Shown here piece after piece: positions 20,201 to 30,826 of a stretch of 64,000 nt of DNA (position 1 is its first letter; the number at the start of each line of letters is the position of its first letter). Source of the DNA: Alteromonadaceae bacterium M269 (GTDB lineage Bacteria > Pseudomonadota > Gammaproteobacteria > Enterobacterales > Alteromonadaceae); NCBI GenBank assembly GCA_004353515.1, contig SMNZ01000004.1, positions 186,001 through 250,000 on the forward strand, read 5' to 3'. The notes under the pieces were generated by a model, which ran no database searches, was not told the origin of the DNA, and saw only the letters and a list, made by a program, of their open reading frames with translations. Made by a program: the position numbers and the translations under genes.

Positions 20201-20753
20201 TCAGCAATACAACCAAATGGGTTTCGATGCTTGCATTACCAAACCAGTATCAGCAGATGCACTTTATACTGCAATATCGGTAGTCCAAGGTAAGCAGGAT
20301 GCGCCTAAGCTCAGTACTGCTGAATCAACTCAGAGTGAAAGCAGCAAAGAGCAACCCGATCGTATTCTACTGGTTGAGGATAACCTCATTAACCAAGAAG
20401 TTGCTAAGGAAATGCTGCAGAGAATGGGCTATATCATTGATGTTGCAGACAATGGAAAATACGCCATCGAGCAGTTGGAGCAATCTGAGAATGACTACGC
20501 GCTTATTTTGATGGATTGCCAAATGCCAGAAATGGATGGGTACGAAACCAGTAAATACATTAGAGCTCAAGGACCGTCTTGTCGCTACTCTAAACTTCCG
20601 ATTATTGCACTGACGGCGAACGCGTTAAAAGGCGAACAAGAGAAATGCCTAGCTGCAGGTATGAATGATTATTTATCGAAGCCCATCGATGTGGATAAGC
20701 TTGAAAAGACATTAAAGCATTGGATAGGCCTTCAAGTCGCCCAAGAAGCTTAG
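17253..20753 (+). CDS. Multi-PAS hybrid sensor histidine kinase with two receiver domains
   Basis: A 1,166-residue soluble-looking kinase with no clear membrane helix. It carries a short PAS-like start (1-70), then PAS/PAC repeats at about 125-240, 250-370, 375-515 and 520-640 (PAC ends such as [16 protein letters not shown] and [13 protein letters not shown]). HisKA has the phospho-His in [15 protein letters not shown] (about residue 659). The ATPase domain (about 750-875) has the N, G1 (DTGIGIP) and G2 ([13 protein letters not shown]) boxes. Receiver 1 (about 890-1010) has VDGSEN where most have a DD pair, but keeps IIDYN and the TKP lysine. Receiver 2 (1034-1163) is complete: VEDN, MDCQMP, LTAN and SKP. 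No partner regulator is adjacent. It starts at ATG 17253. Confidence 0.93.
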   Translation: MASLADILNNVPTAIVQLNDEGQVLFANQLACEKFQVNAAEITSLSLNHLIKLEQPSNSSSDELLSQIKSTEVLEGVRLICTNTPVCIHHKQHEENSSIVHTLTIEDSIKSPKAKQILSDINKQLQVATQSIGIGIWSFDVKKDLLLWDQQMFELFGITEAEFKGQYSDWYDRLHPDDRDAVSQCVDESLEKGENIDLEYRIVTPGGVVKFIKEYAHMTLDEEGKVSEITGVNYDLTKHFDTEQRLAKSLEINRFLANAAHETDNAMVITDVEGRIKWVNAGFSRISGYTMADALGKRPGHFLQGEETDQTTVTEMREAIQNRQPFNVDIINYHKNGEPYWVKITSKPQYLDGKLEGFIAIQVDITKQKESELKTRRINRMQQAVLNSANQMIISTDSQLVIKTFNVAAQEMLQTTEDPIKNKASLTQFFDPEDLVMFAHKVSRQLNRAIEPGNEAFIEASVNDLLKEEEWSLVRQDGSSFPAIFSLIPLKENNEDVEGFVAIARDITELKLIQAEKQQHQDLLEATGTMAKLGGWSFDVKTSKLHWSKEVYRIHELPIDSEVEISSAIDFYAPEARPLIQKAIEGAITDGTPWDLQLPFITAKGRRIWVRAVGSAENIDIGHVILKGAFQDITEMKLTEEKAKEASLAKSEFLANMSHEIRTPINGIIGMNELLLSTSLDDKQRHYAQLLRSSGNVLLQLINDILDFSKIEAGRLELEHIAFNLHEMVLELAQTSAIKAQAKGLEFIYAIGNNIPQVIVGDPGRIRQVLNNLISNAIKFTESGEVFLDIKRKTKNSLIFNVHDTGIGIPKDKQRKLFSKFSQVDASTTRQFGGTGLGLAISKQLAELMQGQIGIESEPGEGSCFWFTAQFDFSRRNTASRTAPIQIDMASTLIVDGSENNSKVIQDLIEHRGLSTKIASNAQFALQALRDSLAEGDGIDIAIIDYNLEGINGEQLARAIRSNDKLNETKLILMSPYGLDEQTQQYNQMGFDACITKPVSADALYTAISVVQGKQDAPKLSTAESTQSESSKEQPDRILLVEDNLINQEVAKEMLQRMGYIIDVADNGKYAIEQLEQSENDYALILMDCQMPEMDGYETSKYIRAQGPSCRYSKLPIIALTANALKGEQEKCLAAGMNDYLSKPIDVDKLEKTLKHWIGLQVAQEA

Positions 20754-20786
20754 CCCTTTCCCTGAGTTGTTCCTCAAAAGCTTGAG

Positions 20787-21059
20787 CTAATAGTTGTTGT
20801 TAATATAGAGCAGCTTCTTTTCAAATTTTTCGACTTGATCATGTGATTCGCTATCGAAGTTGTACTTGTTGTGAAAGCCAAAACTCAAACTAACAGACGC
20901 ATCTTTAAGAAATAACGTATACCCATCAAAATCAGTCGCAGCGGTTACTCCTTCAAGAAAATAAGCTTTGTCAAACTTGTCGTCCTTTTTAAGCTCACCG
21001 TGCTGACGAATTTTATCGAATACTGAAAGCACCAAACGGCTATCCAGTTCGTTCTTCAT
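20787..21059 (-). CDS. DUF3081-like small protein
   Basis: A 90-residue cytoplasmic protein, MKNELDSRLVLSVFDKIRQHG at the start and a central TDFDGYTLFL followed by FGFHNKYNFD. The pattern matches what I recall of the gammaproteobacterial DUF3081 family, which has no known function. GGAGAG lies 3 bases before the ATG. It starts 38 bases after the barrel gene upstream and is probably cotranscribed with it. Confidence 0.65.
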   Translation of the reverse strand: MKNELDSRLVLSVFDKIRQHGELKKDDKFDKAYFLEGVTAATDFDGYTLFLKDASVSLSFGFHNKYNFDSESHDQVEKFEKKLLYINNNY

Positions 21060-21097
21060 AATCTCTCCAATTGGCGTCTTCTCAGGCTCAATAAACT

Positions 21098-21706
21098 CTA
21101 AAAGTTATACCTTACGCCTAGTGTAAAAGTGGTCGTTTCCAAGTCATCTTCACCTTGTAAATGTTCAACTTCAGTTCGGAGCATAAGCTGCCTACCTAAT
21201 CGAAAATCGAACCCGATACCTATATGACCGGCCAAAGCTGTATCATCTCTCACACAAAAGTTTTGTGTCGAAGCTGTACCACCGACAACAGCATTAGAGC
21301 TGGTGCCATCGCAGCTTTGAGCATCAACCAGTGATGTCGACGTAACATCAACACTGTTAATACCTAGCCTGTAAAATAGTTCTCCAGCTCGCGATGATGC
21401 TTTGCCTAACACAGAAATAAATAGCGACTCAGCTTCAACTTCAGGTTCAAACCCTGCTAGTGCAGTTGCATCCGCAAAGACACCGTCACTTAGAGATTCA
21501 TCGGACAGCAAGTGATAACCACCCTCAACATACCATTGGCGATGAAACTGATAACCAATACCAAATTTGTATCCAACACCATCCGACTCGCTAACGTCAG
21601 ACTCGACATCAGAATATCCCGCACTTAAGACACCGTAGAGGCGATTAACCGCATAAGTAGGTTGGATGACGAACAGGAAAAGTACAAAAACAAACCAGCG
21701 CAACAT
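21098..21706 (-). CDS. Outer-membrane beta-barrel protein, OmpA/porin-like fold
   Basis: A 202-residue exported protein. It has a signal peptide (LRWFVFVLFLFVIQPTYA) and then a small eight-strand barrel pattern: YGVLSAGYSDVESDV, GVGYKFGIGYQFHRQWYVEGGYH, and a closing TTFTLGVRYNF with terminal Phe. Two cysteines flank a loop (DAQSCDGT and NFCVRDDT) and may form a disulfide. Such proteins are often annotated as outer membrane beta-barrel or porin family; no specific role can be read. Confidence 0.75.
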   Translation of the reverse strand: MLRWFVFVLFLFVIQPTYAVNRLYGVLSAGYSDVESDVSESDGVGYKFGIGYQFHRQWYVEGGYHLLSDESLSDGVFADATALAGFEPEVEAESLFISVLGKASSRAGELFYRLGINSVDVTSTSLVDAQSCDGTSSNAVVGGTASTQNFCVRDDTALAGHIGIGFDFRLGRQLMLRTEVEHLQGEDDLETTTFTLGVRYNF

Positions 21707-21896
21707 AGTTTCTCGCTTATTAGTTAAACCAAGGGCTATTGCTTTGATTTAACACCAGCTAAACCATAACCTCAACTTTATATCAATCTCACCGCTCACA
21801 ACCTATACGATTGTTTTAAATTTATAACACTAACAACCTGTTTCAGATGTAATCGAGTGTGTTAGGATAATCTCAACATCACTCAAAAAAATCGCG

Positions 21897-23404
<1,508 letters not shown>

Positions 23405-23418
23405 GGCAAATATTCTTC

Positions 23419-24276
23419 ATGTCGATTCTTACATTAGAAAGTAGCCATCGTTCATTTGGTGGCTGGCAAAATAGATACTCACATACGTCAAGCTCACTCG
23501 GCTGCGATATGACATTCTCAGTCTATTTACCGCCTGATTATAGCCCATCTAAGCCCTCTCCTATCCTCTATTGGTTATCAGGGTTAACCTGTGATGATCA
23601 AAACTTTGTTACTAAAGCTGGCGCACAAAAAACAGCAGCAAAGCTCGGCATGGTTATTGTGACACCTGACACCAGCCCAAGAGGAGAGGATGTACCTGAT
23701 GATCCTGACAAAGCGTATGATTTTGGCTTAGGCGCAGGTTTTTATCTCAACGCTACTCAAGCTCCTTGGGACAAACATTACCGCATGTACGATTACGTCT
23801 CATCTGAACTTCCGCAGTTAATTAAAGAGAACTTTAATGTCTCAGAAAAAGCAGGCATCTGCGGGCATTCGATGGGCGGTCATGGTGCACTCGTAGTCGG
23901 TTTAACCAATACTCAGCAGTTCAGCTCTATATCTGCACTAGCCCCAATAGTGAACCCCATGAAATGCCCATGGGGACGCAAAGCATTCACTCATTACCTA
24001 GGTGAGGAAGAGAGTTTTTGGGAACAGTACGATGCCTGTGCATTACTTGGACAGCAAGGGCGATACTTGCAATTACCTTTGCTGGTAGATCAGGGTGAAA
24101 AAGATGAATTCTTAGATTCACAACGCCTCACCAAGCCTCTAGAAGACGTTGCTAGAGACCTCAATTACCCTGCGCAATTTAGATATCATCCTGACTATGA
24201 TCATGGCTTCTTCTTTGTTGCTAGCTTCGTAGATGATCATTTGATGTTTCATGCCAAGCACTTAGGTATTCAATAA
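23419..24276 (+). CDS. fghA: S-formylglutathione hydrolase
   Basis: A 285-residue alpha/beta hydrolase (esterase D family) that splits S-formylglutathione to formate and glutathione. The catalytic triad can be read as Ser151 in GHSMGGHG, Asp229 in GEKDEF and His262 in DYDHGFFF; YWLSGLTCDD supplies the oxyanion region. It directly follows the dehydrogenase, giving the complete glutathione route for formaldehyde detoxification. No frmR repressor gene is visible beside it. The E. coli homologues are frmB and yeiG. Confidence 0.95.
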   Translation: MSILTLESSHRSFGGWQNRYSHTSSSLGCDMTFSVYLPPDYSPSKPSPILYWLSGLTCDDQNFVTKAGAQKTAAKLGMVIVTPDTSPRGEDVPDDPDKAYDFGLGAGFYLNATQAPWDKHYRMYDYVSSELPQLIKENFNVSEKAGICGHSMGGHGALVVGLTNTQQFSSISALAPIVNPMKCPWGRKAFTHYLGEEESFWEQYDACALLGQQGRYLQLPLLVDQGEKDEFLDSQRLTKPLEDVARDLNYPAQFRYHPDYDHGFFFVASFVDDHLMFHAKHLGIQ

Positions 24277-24311
24277 CTTAATAATAAAAACACGGAGTTA
24301 AGCCACATCTA

Positions 24312-25625
24312 ATGGTACAGCGCGAAGGATTTACTACAAGAATAGGGTTTGTCTTGGCTGCGGCTGGTTCAGCTGTCGGCTTAGGCAATATTTGGGGCTT
24401 CCCCACACAAGCTGCAAATCACGGTGGTGGAGCCTTTGTATTGGTCTACTTACTCGTTATTCTACTTCTTGCAATACCAGCGCTCTATGCCGAGTTAACC
24501 ATTGGACATAATGCGGGTAAAAACCCAGTTGTCGCTATGACACAAGCGTGCTCACCAAGAGTTGGATTAGGCAAATTCTCAGGTTATACACATCTGGTTG
24601 CCGCTGTGATGATGCTGAGCTTTTACTCTATTGTTGCAGGCTGGATGCTGGCGCACACTACAGCCAGTATATCCAATGCATTAGGCTTTACCGCTTTAGC
24701 AAATTTCGCCAGCACATCGAGTGTTGAAAGGAATGCTATTTTCACTCTCCTCATCATAGGCGTCACAGCGACTATTATTGCTGCTGGCGTTAAGCATGGC
24801 ATTGAGAAGTGGTCCAAGCGTTTGATGCCCACGCTTTTTGTCATCCTCATTTTCTTAATCATTTACGTACTGCGATTACCCGGCGCTGATGTGGGCTTGC
24901 AGAAGTTCGTAGTACCTGACTTTAGACAACTACAAGATACACAACTGATTTTATCGGCTATGGGGCAGGCCTTCTTCTCTCTATCTATCGGGGTTGGTGG
25001 CATGATGATTTATGGCTCTTACCTCAGTAAAGATGAGCATTTAGGTAAGCTAACCTTTTCTATTGCCGCATTGGACACTTGTGTCGCCCTACTTGCAGGC
25101 TTGCTTATTGTTCCGGCTCTATATGCAGCACAAAGTGCTGGCGCACAAATAACGCAAGATGGCGAGCTGATAGGACGTTCGCAGCTTATTTTTAATATCT
25201 TGCCCGTTCTTTTTAATTCCCTTGGGCCTGTTGGGCAGTTCTTAGCGATCGCCTTTTTTAGTTTGCTGACAATAGCATCGGTCACTAGCACGATTTCCAG
25301 TACAGAAGTGCCCGTTTCTTATTTAACAGAATCAAGAGATATGTCTCGGCGCAAAGCAACAATAGCAACCAGTGTCTTAGTCGCAGCGTTGAGTAGTATC
25401 ATAGTGCTGAATTTCTCATTGCTCTTTGGTGCAGTGATTACAGTGCTAACTCACTTTATGTTGCCTTTGATGGGGCTGTTTTATTTTATTGTTATTGGCT
25501 GGCTTTGGAACAAAGGCAATCATTTACCAACGAATACCGCTAAACAACGTTGGTTAAGTCGTTATCTAAAATACTGTTGCCCAATCATGATGGCGTTAGT
25601 TTTTGTGCAAGCAGCATCTCAATAA
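24312..25625 (+). CDS. Sodium-dependent transporter, NSS/SNF family
   Basis: A 437-residue inner-membrane symporter with about eleven helices. Helix 1 carries the family signature GSAVGLGNIWGFP, and the next helix starts NHGGGAFVLVYL. The unwound helix 6 region reads GQAFFSLSIGVGGMMIYGSYL, the usual substrate and sodium site. The substrate (amino acid or similar solute) cannot be told. The eleven-helix length is common for bacterial members. It starts 35 bases after the hydrolase stop and may be read through from the same promoter. Confidence 0.92.
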   Translation: MVQREGFTTRIGFVLAAAGSAVGLGNIWGFPTQAANHGGGAFVLVYLLVILLLAIPALYAELTIGHNAGKNPVVAMTQACSPRVGLGKFSGYTHLVAAVMMLSFYSIVAGWMLAHTTASISNALGFTALANFASTSSVERNAIFTLLIIGVTATIIAAGVKHGIEKWSKRLMPTLFVILIFLIIYVLRLPGADVGLQKFVVPDFRQLQDTQLILSAMGQAFFSLSIGVGGMMIYGSYLSKDEHLGKLTFSIAALDTCVALLAGLLIVPALYAAQSAGAQITQDGELIGRSQLIFNILPVLFNSLGPVGQFLAIAFFSLLTIASVTSTISSTEVPVSYLTESRDMSRRKATIATSVLVAALSSIIVLNFSLLFGAVITVLTHFMLPLMGLFYFIVIGWLWNKGNHLPTNTAKQRWLSRYLKYCCPIMMALVFVQAASQ

Positions 25626-25683
25626 TTCGATGTAGGAACTGAACTCATTCGCAGATTGCGGTTACGCCAATTATGATTCGCCA

Positions 25684-25843
25684 CTCGACTCCAAGGATGG
25701 AGGAGGTAGACTGCGTCTGGAACAAGCAGTCGAGAAGTGTGCTCCTACATATAGGAAAAGGTTTCGCCTGTAGGAGCCGGATTTATCAGCGAATTACCGT
25801 TCAATTGAAGAGCGGTCGCGCGCAAGCGCAACTCTTACAGGAT
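25684..25843. repeat. REP-like palindrome cluster
   Basis: Nested inverted repeats in the space between convergent genes. CTCGACT at 25684-25690 pairs with AGTCGAG at 25728-25734. GCTCCTACA at 25741-25749 pairs with TGTAGGAGC at 25769-25777. The right arm continues as a REP-like sequence (GTAGGAGCCGGATTTATCAGCGA), much like the GTAGGAGCGG repeats of pseudomonads and other gammaproteobacteria. A further imperfect copy (gcgcgcaagcgcaactcttacag) closes the block. No transposase of the RAYT type is in the window. Confidence 0.7.
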
Positions 25844-25852
25844 TAACTGACA

Positions 25853-27070
25853 CTAAAAATAATGTTCGATACTAAATTGAATATAATCGTCTCGCCTAAA
25901 GAAAAAGGCAAAATCACTCGGCTCTTCCGATGAAAAAAGGAAACTCTCGAAGCGCCACTTCCAGACATCATTGATACGACTAGAGGCTTCTACAAAGAGG
26001 GAACGGCTATTAGAAAAACCTAAATCCTGCACATAACCAACTAATATCTCGGTGCCATCAATATCGTTAAGCACTAATCTTGTACCTAAGAGAACATCAT
26101 TTTGCCCTGCTGTCGTTGCAAGCTCATCACGCTCGTCATATTGATACTCCAACAACCAGCCTATATCGTATTGAGTATCAAACACACCAACACTGGTATA
26201 CTCAAACCCAGCAACCAGGGCGATAAACTTCTCATCCAGTTGGTCCCGCTGAATGCCTTCAAACTTAATCAACCAGGAATTGACCACCGCAAGTATATCC
26301 ACACCAATCTGCTGCATTTGCGGATAAAACGGTCTCAAAATAGGTTCAGGGTTGCCTGTGCTATCAATACGGACATCTTGCACAAATAACGGCTCTCTAG
26401 CAGTACCATCGAAGTAAGATAAGCCGACATCCCAATTCCCTAGTGTATGTTCCCAGCGAACAGCCCAATCGACATGACTCTCTTCACTACTGGACTCATA
26501 AATAGGGTTATCGATATCAAGATCTAAAGGTAAACGAAAACGTCCATCTTCACCTGCAAAAGTCCTCTCTCGGAAATAAGGCAAAACAAAAAATGACGTG
26601 GTTCCCCAGCTCTTAATGAGTGAGAAATTAATCAGCGGCTGTCCCAGTTTATCTTCCGTGTCTATGGTCTCTACAAAATCAGTCTGATTGATAACATCAA
26701 CAAGGTGTAAGGATTCAACTTGCCCCCAAAACACTTTACCAATACCAGCTTTGAGCTCCCATTCGTCGCTCGCATGCGTCCATAGAAACTCCCGTATATC
26801 GGCGTGAGTACGTTCGTCATCTCTCTGGTCAACGCGTAAAAATGGCTTTATGACCAGGCTATCGCTACCGTCATTTAGGTCCCAGTAAAACTCAGGTTCT
26901 GCGTATAAAGATAATTGCCCGCTAAAAGAATCTCTAAACAAAGATTCTTGAAAGAAGTAACGCTGTTCAAGCGCTGCAACACCTGAGATCTCAGGTCTCG
27001 CATGAGCCGTTCCCACTGCGTTCAAACTTAATACGCTTGCTACAGCGCAAGCTAAATATCTCAAACTCAC
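25853..27070 (-). CDS. Outer-membrane protein of an RND/MMPL cassette (beta-barrel, unknown)
   Basis: A 405-residue exported protein with a signal peptide (about 1-24, ending AHA) and strands of alternating residues throughout: LSLYAEPEFYWDLND, WELKAGIGKVFWGQ and a closing YIQFSIEHYF with terminal Phe. It resembles outer-membrane proteins that accompany MMPL transporters and LolA-like proteins; DUF1302 is a possible relative, though I would not insist. The start is GTG, with AAGGAA 5 bases upstream. It is third in a three-gene leftward unit, 59 bases after the LolA-like gene. Confidence 0.75.
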   Translation of the reverse strand: MSLRYLACAVASVLSLNAVGTAHARPEISGVAALEQRYFFQESLFRDSFSGQLSLYAEPEFYWDLNDGSDSLVIKPFLRVDQRDDERTHADIREFLWTHASDEWELKAGIGKVFWGQVESLHLVDVINQTDFVETIDTEDKLGQPLINFSLIKSWGTTSFFVLPYFRERTFAGEDGRFRLPLDLDIDNPIYESSSEESHVDWAVRWEHTLGNWDVGLSYFDGTAREPLFVQDVRIDSTGNPEPILRPFYPQMQQIGVDILAVVNSWLIKFEGIQRDQLDEKFIALVAGFEYTSVGVFDTQYDIGWLLEYQYDERDELATTAGQNDVLLGTRLVLNDIDGTEILVGYVQDLGFSNSRSLFVEASSRINDVWKWRFESFLFSSEEPSDFAFFFRRDDYIQFSIEHYF

Positions 27071-27129
27071 TATATTCCTTTTAACTTTCTGGACAAAGAA
27101 GCTGCGATTACGCGACGTTTCTCAATCAG

Positions 27130-27912
27130 CTAGCGCGCTCTCTTTAACGTTGCTTGATTAAAATCTTTATCTTCCAAACCAGTATCAAACTCTATGCTGT
27201 GTACAACCAGATCTGTGCTCTTCCCGTTCTGATGATTCTGCATTTCTGACAACAACGGACGCCAGTACTTGTCTTTATACAAGGTGTAGTTCTTTAATAA
27301 CAAAGTCTTGAGTAGTGCGTTCTTACGGTCGTAAAACTCAATTTTAAAAGCACGGTAATGTTCTTTATCAATCCAAACCAATTGCTTGGTATAACCCGAG
27401 TATTTATCTGTTGGAACCTGCTCGAGCAAGAACATTTCCTCACCTTCAAAGGTTTCATCACGTAGATAATTAAAGGTAAATTTTTCTAGTTCAAATGAGC
27501 TCATATCCTCATATGCAAACTCACTTCCCATAAATGGGCCAGATTTATTGCGCGAGGAAATGCGCTTCACACGCTTTAACGCGGGCAGGTAAATCCACTG
27601 ATCATCAGGAGTCGTTGCGTGAGAAAAGTTAAGAAAAGCTGAACCTTTAACATCACGAGGCTGATCAAAGATAGTTAACCCCTTGTCACCATCGTCAGTC
27701 ACTTCAAGGTTTTTAGTTCGGATCTTACGCTCAGTTTCTTGCCCCTGAGCATTGCGCAAAATCATACTGGCGCTAGATTGCGAATCGCCCCAGCCAAAAT
27801 CTCTGGATTTTCTCTCTTTGGCTATTTCCAGCCCCTTTGCCGCATCTGCCATAACAACTGGAGCTGCAATTAGATATCCAAGGACTAGCCCCAGAGCTAA
27901 TATTTTATGCAT
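27130..27912 (-). CDS. LolA-like outer-membrane lipoprotein-sorting protein
   Basis: A 260-residue periplasmic protein with a signal peptide (about 1-22). It has the features of the LolA-like family that travels with RND/MMPL transporters: AKERKSRDFGWGDSQSSASM, FLNFSHATTPDDQWIYLPAL, KRISSRNKSGPFMGSEFAYEDM. The half-open barrel of this family binds acyl chains, so a lipid-carrier role is likely. The ATG overlaps the transporter stop by 8 bases, so the two are coupled. It is not the housekeeping LolA, which is shorter and not linked to an RND gene. Confidence 0.88.
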   Translation of the reverse strand: MHKILALGLVLGYLIAAPVVMADAAKGLEIAKERKSRDFGWGDSQSSASMILRNAQGQETERKIRTKNLEVTDDGDKGLTIFDQPRDVKGSAFLNFSHATTPDDQWIYLPALKRVKRISSRNKSGPFMGSEFAYEDMSSFELEKFTFNYLRDETFEGEEMFLLEQVPTDKYSGYTKQLVWIDKEHYRAFKIEFYDRKNALLKTLLLKNYTLYKDKYWRPLLSEMQNHQNGKSTDLVVHSIEFDTGLEDKDFNQATLKRAR

Positions 27913-30217
27913 GTTCTAATCCTTCTTCAGATAGAGGTGCGTAAACTTTTCTGTCAAAAATCATCAAAAAGGCAGGTAAGAATAGGAAGTCAATTACCAA
28001 CGCCACAACAATAATAATAGCGGTTAGCAGCCCCATATGCGCGTTTAACGCAAATGATGACAAGGCCAATACACCAAAGCCAACGGCGAGCACGGCAGTG
28101 GTAATACACAAGGCTCGCCCCACCAACGTAAAGGCATAACGAACAGCATCTTCGGCAGATTTACCTAACACACGAGCGTGTTGATACTTACTCAAAAAGT
28201 GCACTGTATCGTCAACAATAATGCCTAGCACCATACTTAATACAATAGACAGCCCTAGATTAACCTGTGCCGAATAGAGCGCCCAAATGCCAAACCCGAT
28301 ACCTGCAGGCAGTAAATTTGGTAGCAAGCTAATCAATCCTAAACGCCAAGATCTCAGAGCAAAAATCAGTAGCCCAGAAATCAATATCAAAGCCACTAAA
28401 GTACCTTGGATCATACTGCTCATATTAGCTTCACCAACATGAGCAAACATCAAGCTCGGACTACCTGCAGTCATCGTCAACCCATTGGTATTTTCCTCTA
28501 TCCATTGAATTGCTCGACGCTCAAACTCAGTAAATTCCTTACTACCCAAGTTTTGCATTGTAACGACCAAGCGTGTTGCCGATTTATCAATATCCAACTG
28601 GTTATTGAGATCTAGGCCATAAGGTAAAGAGAACTCATAAAGCAAGATGTATTGAGCTGCTAATTCTTGGTCTTCCGGTAGTCGGTAATAAGACTCGTCA
28701 TCCGAGTGCATATTCTTATTCAGGCGTTTAAAGGTATCGGTAATCGTTGATACATGATCTACTTCCGGTTGTTCCCTTAGCCAATGACTGAAAGCATCTA
28801 CATATTTAATAACCTCCGGATCATTCAAACCTGAGGAAACATTGGTAAACAAGGCAAAGTTAATTGCAGACATACCGCTGATTTTGTCCTCTTGAAAATC
28901 AACAGCTTGCCTAAACTCAACTTCTTCGCTGAAATATCCCATGGGAACATCATTCAACTTGTTTAATGGCACCAAGCTAATAGCCGCTAAACTCAATACT
29001 GTTGTCGTAACAATTAACATCCTATGGCGTTGAATTACCCACTCGCCAAAACGTTCCATACGCCCTGAAGTTTCTTTAGCTTTTGGAACAGAAAATGGAA
29101 GTAGAATAAGTAATGAAGGTAAAATAGTGACAGCAAAAACAAAGGCTATCATTACTCCTATTGCTGTTAGGTTGCCTAAATCAGCGAGAACAGGGACCTC
29201 TGAAAAGTTAAGTATCAAAAACCCAATAGCCGTTGTAATACTAGTAATAAATATAGGGAGGACATTCACTTCCATACTAAAACGCAAAGCCTCGTACTTA
29301 TCATCACCTTGCCGCAACCTGAAAATCATTGACGAAATCACGTGCACACAGTCGGCGACAGCAAGCGTCATAACAATGGTGGGAACATTTACTGTAGCTG
29401 TACTTAGGTAAATTCCAGACCAACCACCAATACCCATGGTGCTGACAATGGAAGTTACGATCACCAGCAAAGTTACTAAAGTCCCAATAAAAGAACGAAG
29501 CAAGAACCATAGAATTACCAGTATGGCCAGAAACATCAAAGGCACCAAAGTACTCGCATCTTTTTGGGCTTCAACATTAAAGGCGTTACTTAAGAAAACT
29601 ACACCAGTTAGGTAAAAATCATGATTGGGGTAACGCTGCTTATACTCATCAACCATAACGTTAACAGCGGCTGAAATTTCAGTCACGGCTTCTGTCTGGT
29701 CGCCCTCCGGCAAATTAACTGTAATTGAAATGACGCTGACATCACCTGACTTAGAAATCAGTCGGCTCACAAGATTAGGTTCTTCCAAAGCAATACTGCG
29801 AACACGCTCAACAAGCGCATCGTCAATCAGTTCTGGCTCAAGGATTAAGTCCTCAACTATCATGTCATCGTATTCGGACCAGGTATGCTGAAAATTACTG
29901 ACTGAGTCGACACGTGAGGAAAGCGGTATTTGCCATGCATCTATTGTCATTTCAGAGATAAGGCGCAGAGTCTCTTGATTAAAAACATCGCCCGATTTCG
30001 GGGAGATGATAATGTCGGCATTCTCTGTTTTCGTGAACACATTCTGCATGTTATCGAACGCGACTTTCTGTGGGTTATCGTCCTTAAAATAAACCCGATA
30101 GTCACCACGAAAATAAAGATTCTTTGCCCCAAACCCACTACCAACAACAAATAGCAGTCCAATCAGTAAGGTTGTCCAAGGTTTCTTTAAAACCAGGTCA
30201 AGCCATGCTTCTTTCAT
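27905..30217 (-). CDS. RND/MMPL-family transporter
   Basis: A 770-residue inner-membrane transporter in two halves, each with one helix, a large periplasmic loop and then five helices. The helix-4-type signatures are TLAVADCVHVISSM in half 1 and MVLGIIVDDTVHFLSKY in half 2, with the acidic residues expected for proton coupling. Length is below that of AcrB-type pumps and matches the MMPL/HpnN-like group. It is first in a three-gene unit with a LolA-like carrier and an outer-membrane protein, which suggests export of a lipid or lipid-like molecule rather than drug efflux. GGAAGGGAG precedes the ATG. Confidence 0.9.
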   Translation of the reverse strand: MKEAWLDLVLKKPWTTLLIGLLFVVGSGFGAKNLYFRGDYRVYFKDDNPQKVAFDNMQNVFTKTENADIIISPKSGDVFNQETLRLISEMTIDAWQIPLSSRVDSVSNFQHTWSEYDDMIVEDLILEPELIDDALVERVRSIALEEPNLVSRLISKSGDVSVISITVNLPEGDQTEAVTEISAAVNVMVDEYKQRYPNHDFYLTGVVFLSNAFNVEAQKDASTLVPLMFLAILVILWFLLRSFIGTLVTLLVIVTSIVSTMGIGGWSGIYLSTATVNVPTIVMTLAVADCVHVISSMIFRLRQGDDKYEALRFSMEVNVLPIFITSITTAIGFLILNFSEVPVLADLGNLTAIGVMIAFVFAVTILPSLLILLPFSVPKAKETSGRMERFGEWVIQRHRMLIVTTTVLSLAAISLVPLNKLNDVPMGYFSEEVEFRQAVDFQEDKISGMSAINFALFTNVSSGLNDPEVIKYVDAFSHWLREQPEVDHVSTITDTFKRLNKNMHSDDESYYRLPEDQELAAQYILLYEFSLPYGLDLNNQLDIDKSATRLVVTMQNLGSKEFTEFERRAIQWIEENTNGLTMTAGSPSLMFAHVGEANMSSMIQGTLVALILISGLLIFALRSWRLGLISLLPNLLPAGIGFGIWALYSAQVNLGLSIVLSMVLGIIVDDTVHFLSKYQHARVLGKSAEDAVRYAFTLVGRALCITTAVLAVGFGVLALSSFALNAHMGLLTAIIIVVALVIDFLFLPAFLMIFDRKVYAPLSEEGLEHA

Positions 30218-30426
30218 GCAAAACTCCCTTCCATTGTGTACAAGGTCATTGATTTAGCCGTTATCATTCTTCAGCCGAGACAGAATATTCATTATAAAAC
30301 TCAACAGGTAAGTACACACTATAGTTGTTATCCCGCCCCTTGAGAATCTCCACGATCAGTTAATGGTATAAATTCTATTAACTTATTAGATATTAACGGC
30401 AGGATCTCTAATGGCATCAGTCTTAA

Positions 30427-30696
30427 CTAGAGCGTGTTGACCTTTGCTGTACAGTTTTGCAGCGAGTTGTTTGCTATATTAGGCAAGGAAGAAACTGAGT
30501 AGTGTAGCCATCTACACAAACAGGCTCTGAGGCCGAATAAATTGCAAACAAACGTTGTCCTTTGGATTCGTTATAAAGGCACCTTGCTTTTTGTTGTCAG
30601 CTTTTTACTTGGATGACCAAGCCTGCAAGCTTACGCCGCAATCAAAACACCTTTATTTAGAACAAAATCTATACAGCAAAGATCAACGCGCTCTAG
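30427..30696. mobile_element. MITE-like non-coding element with terminal inverted repeats
   Basis: The 610-base gap between the transporter and tdk holds a 270-base element bounded by about 28-base terminal inverted repeats. The left end CTAGAGCGTGTTGACCTTTG and the reversed right end CTAGAGCGCGTTGATCTTTG continue to GCTGTACAG and GCTGTATAG, with three differences over the arm. A second inner pair is TTGTTTGC (30467-30474) and GCAAACAA (30544-30551), and GTGTAG-CCAT-CTACAC (30502-30517) forms a small hairpin. No open frame is present, and I see no clear target duplication. The family is not recognised. The rest of the gap has no gene I can support. Confidence 0.7.
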
Positions 30697-30826
30697 ATAT
30701 TATTCGAAGTAGTTTAAGCTTTTTATAACAAAGTGGATTCGCCGAATGAAAAGAGGTGACATAAGAAGCAATTCCCGTTAACTTCCCTCTCCAATCATAA
30801 AGACACTGCAAATCGAGGATCGCCAG

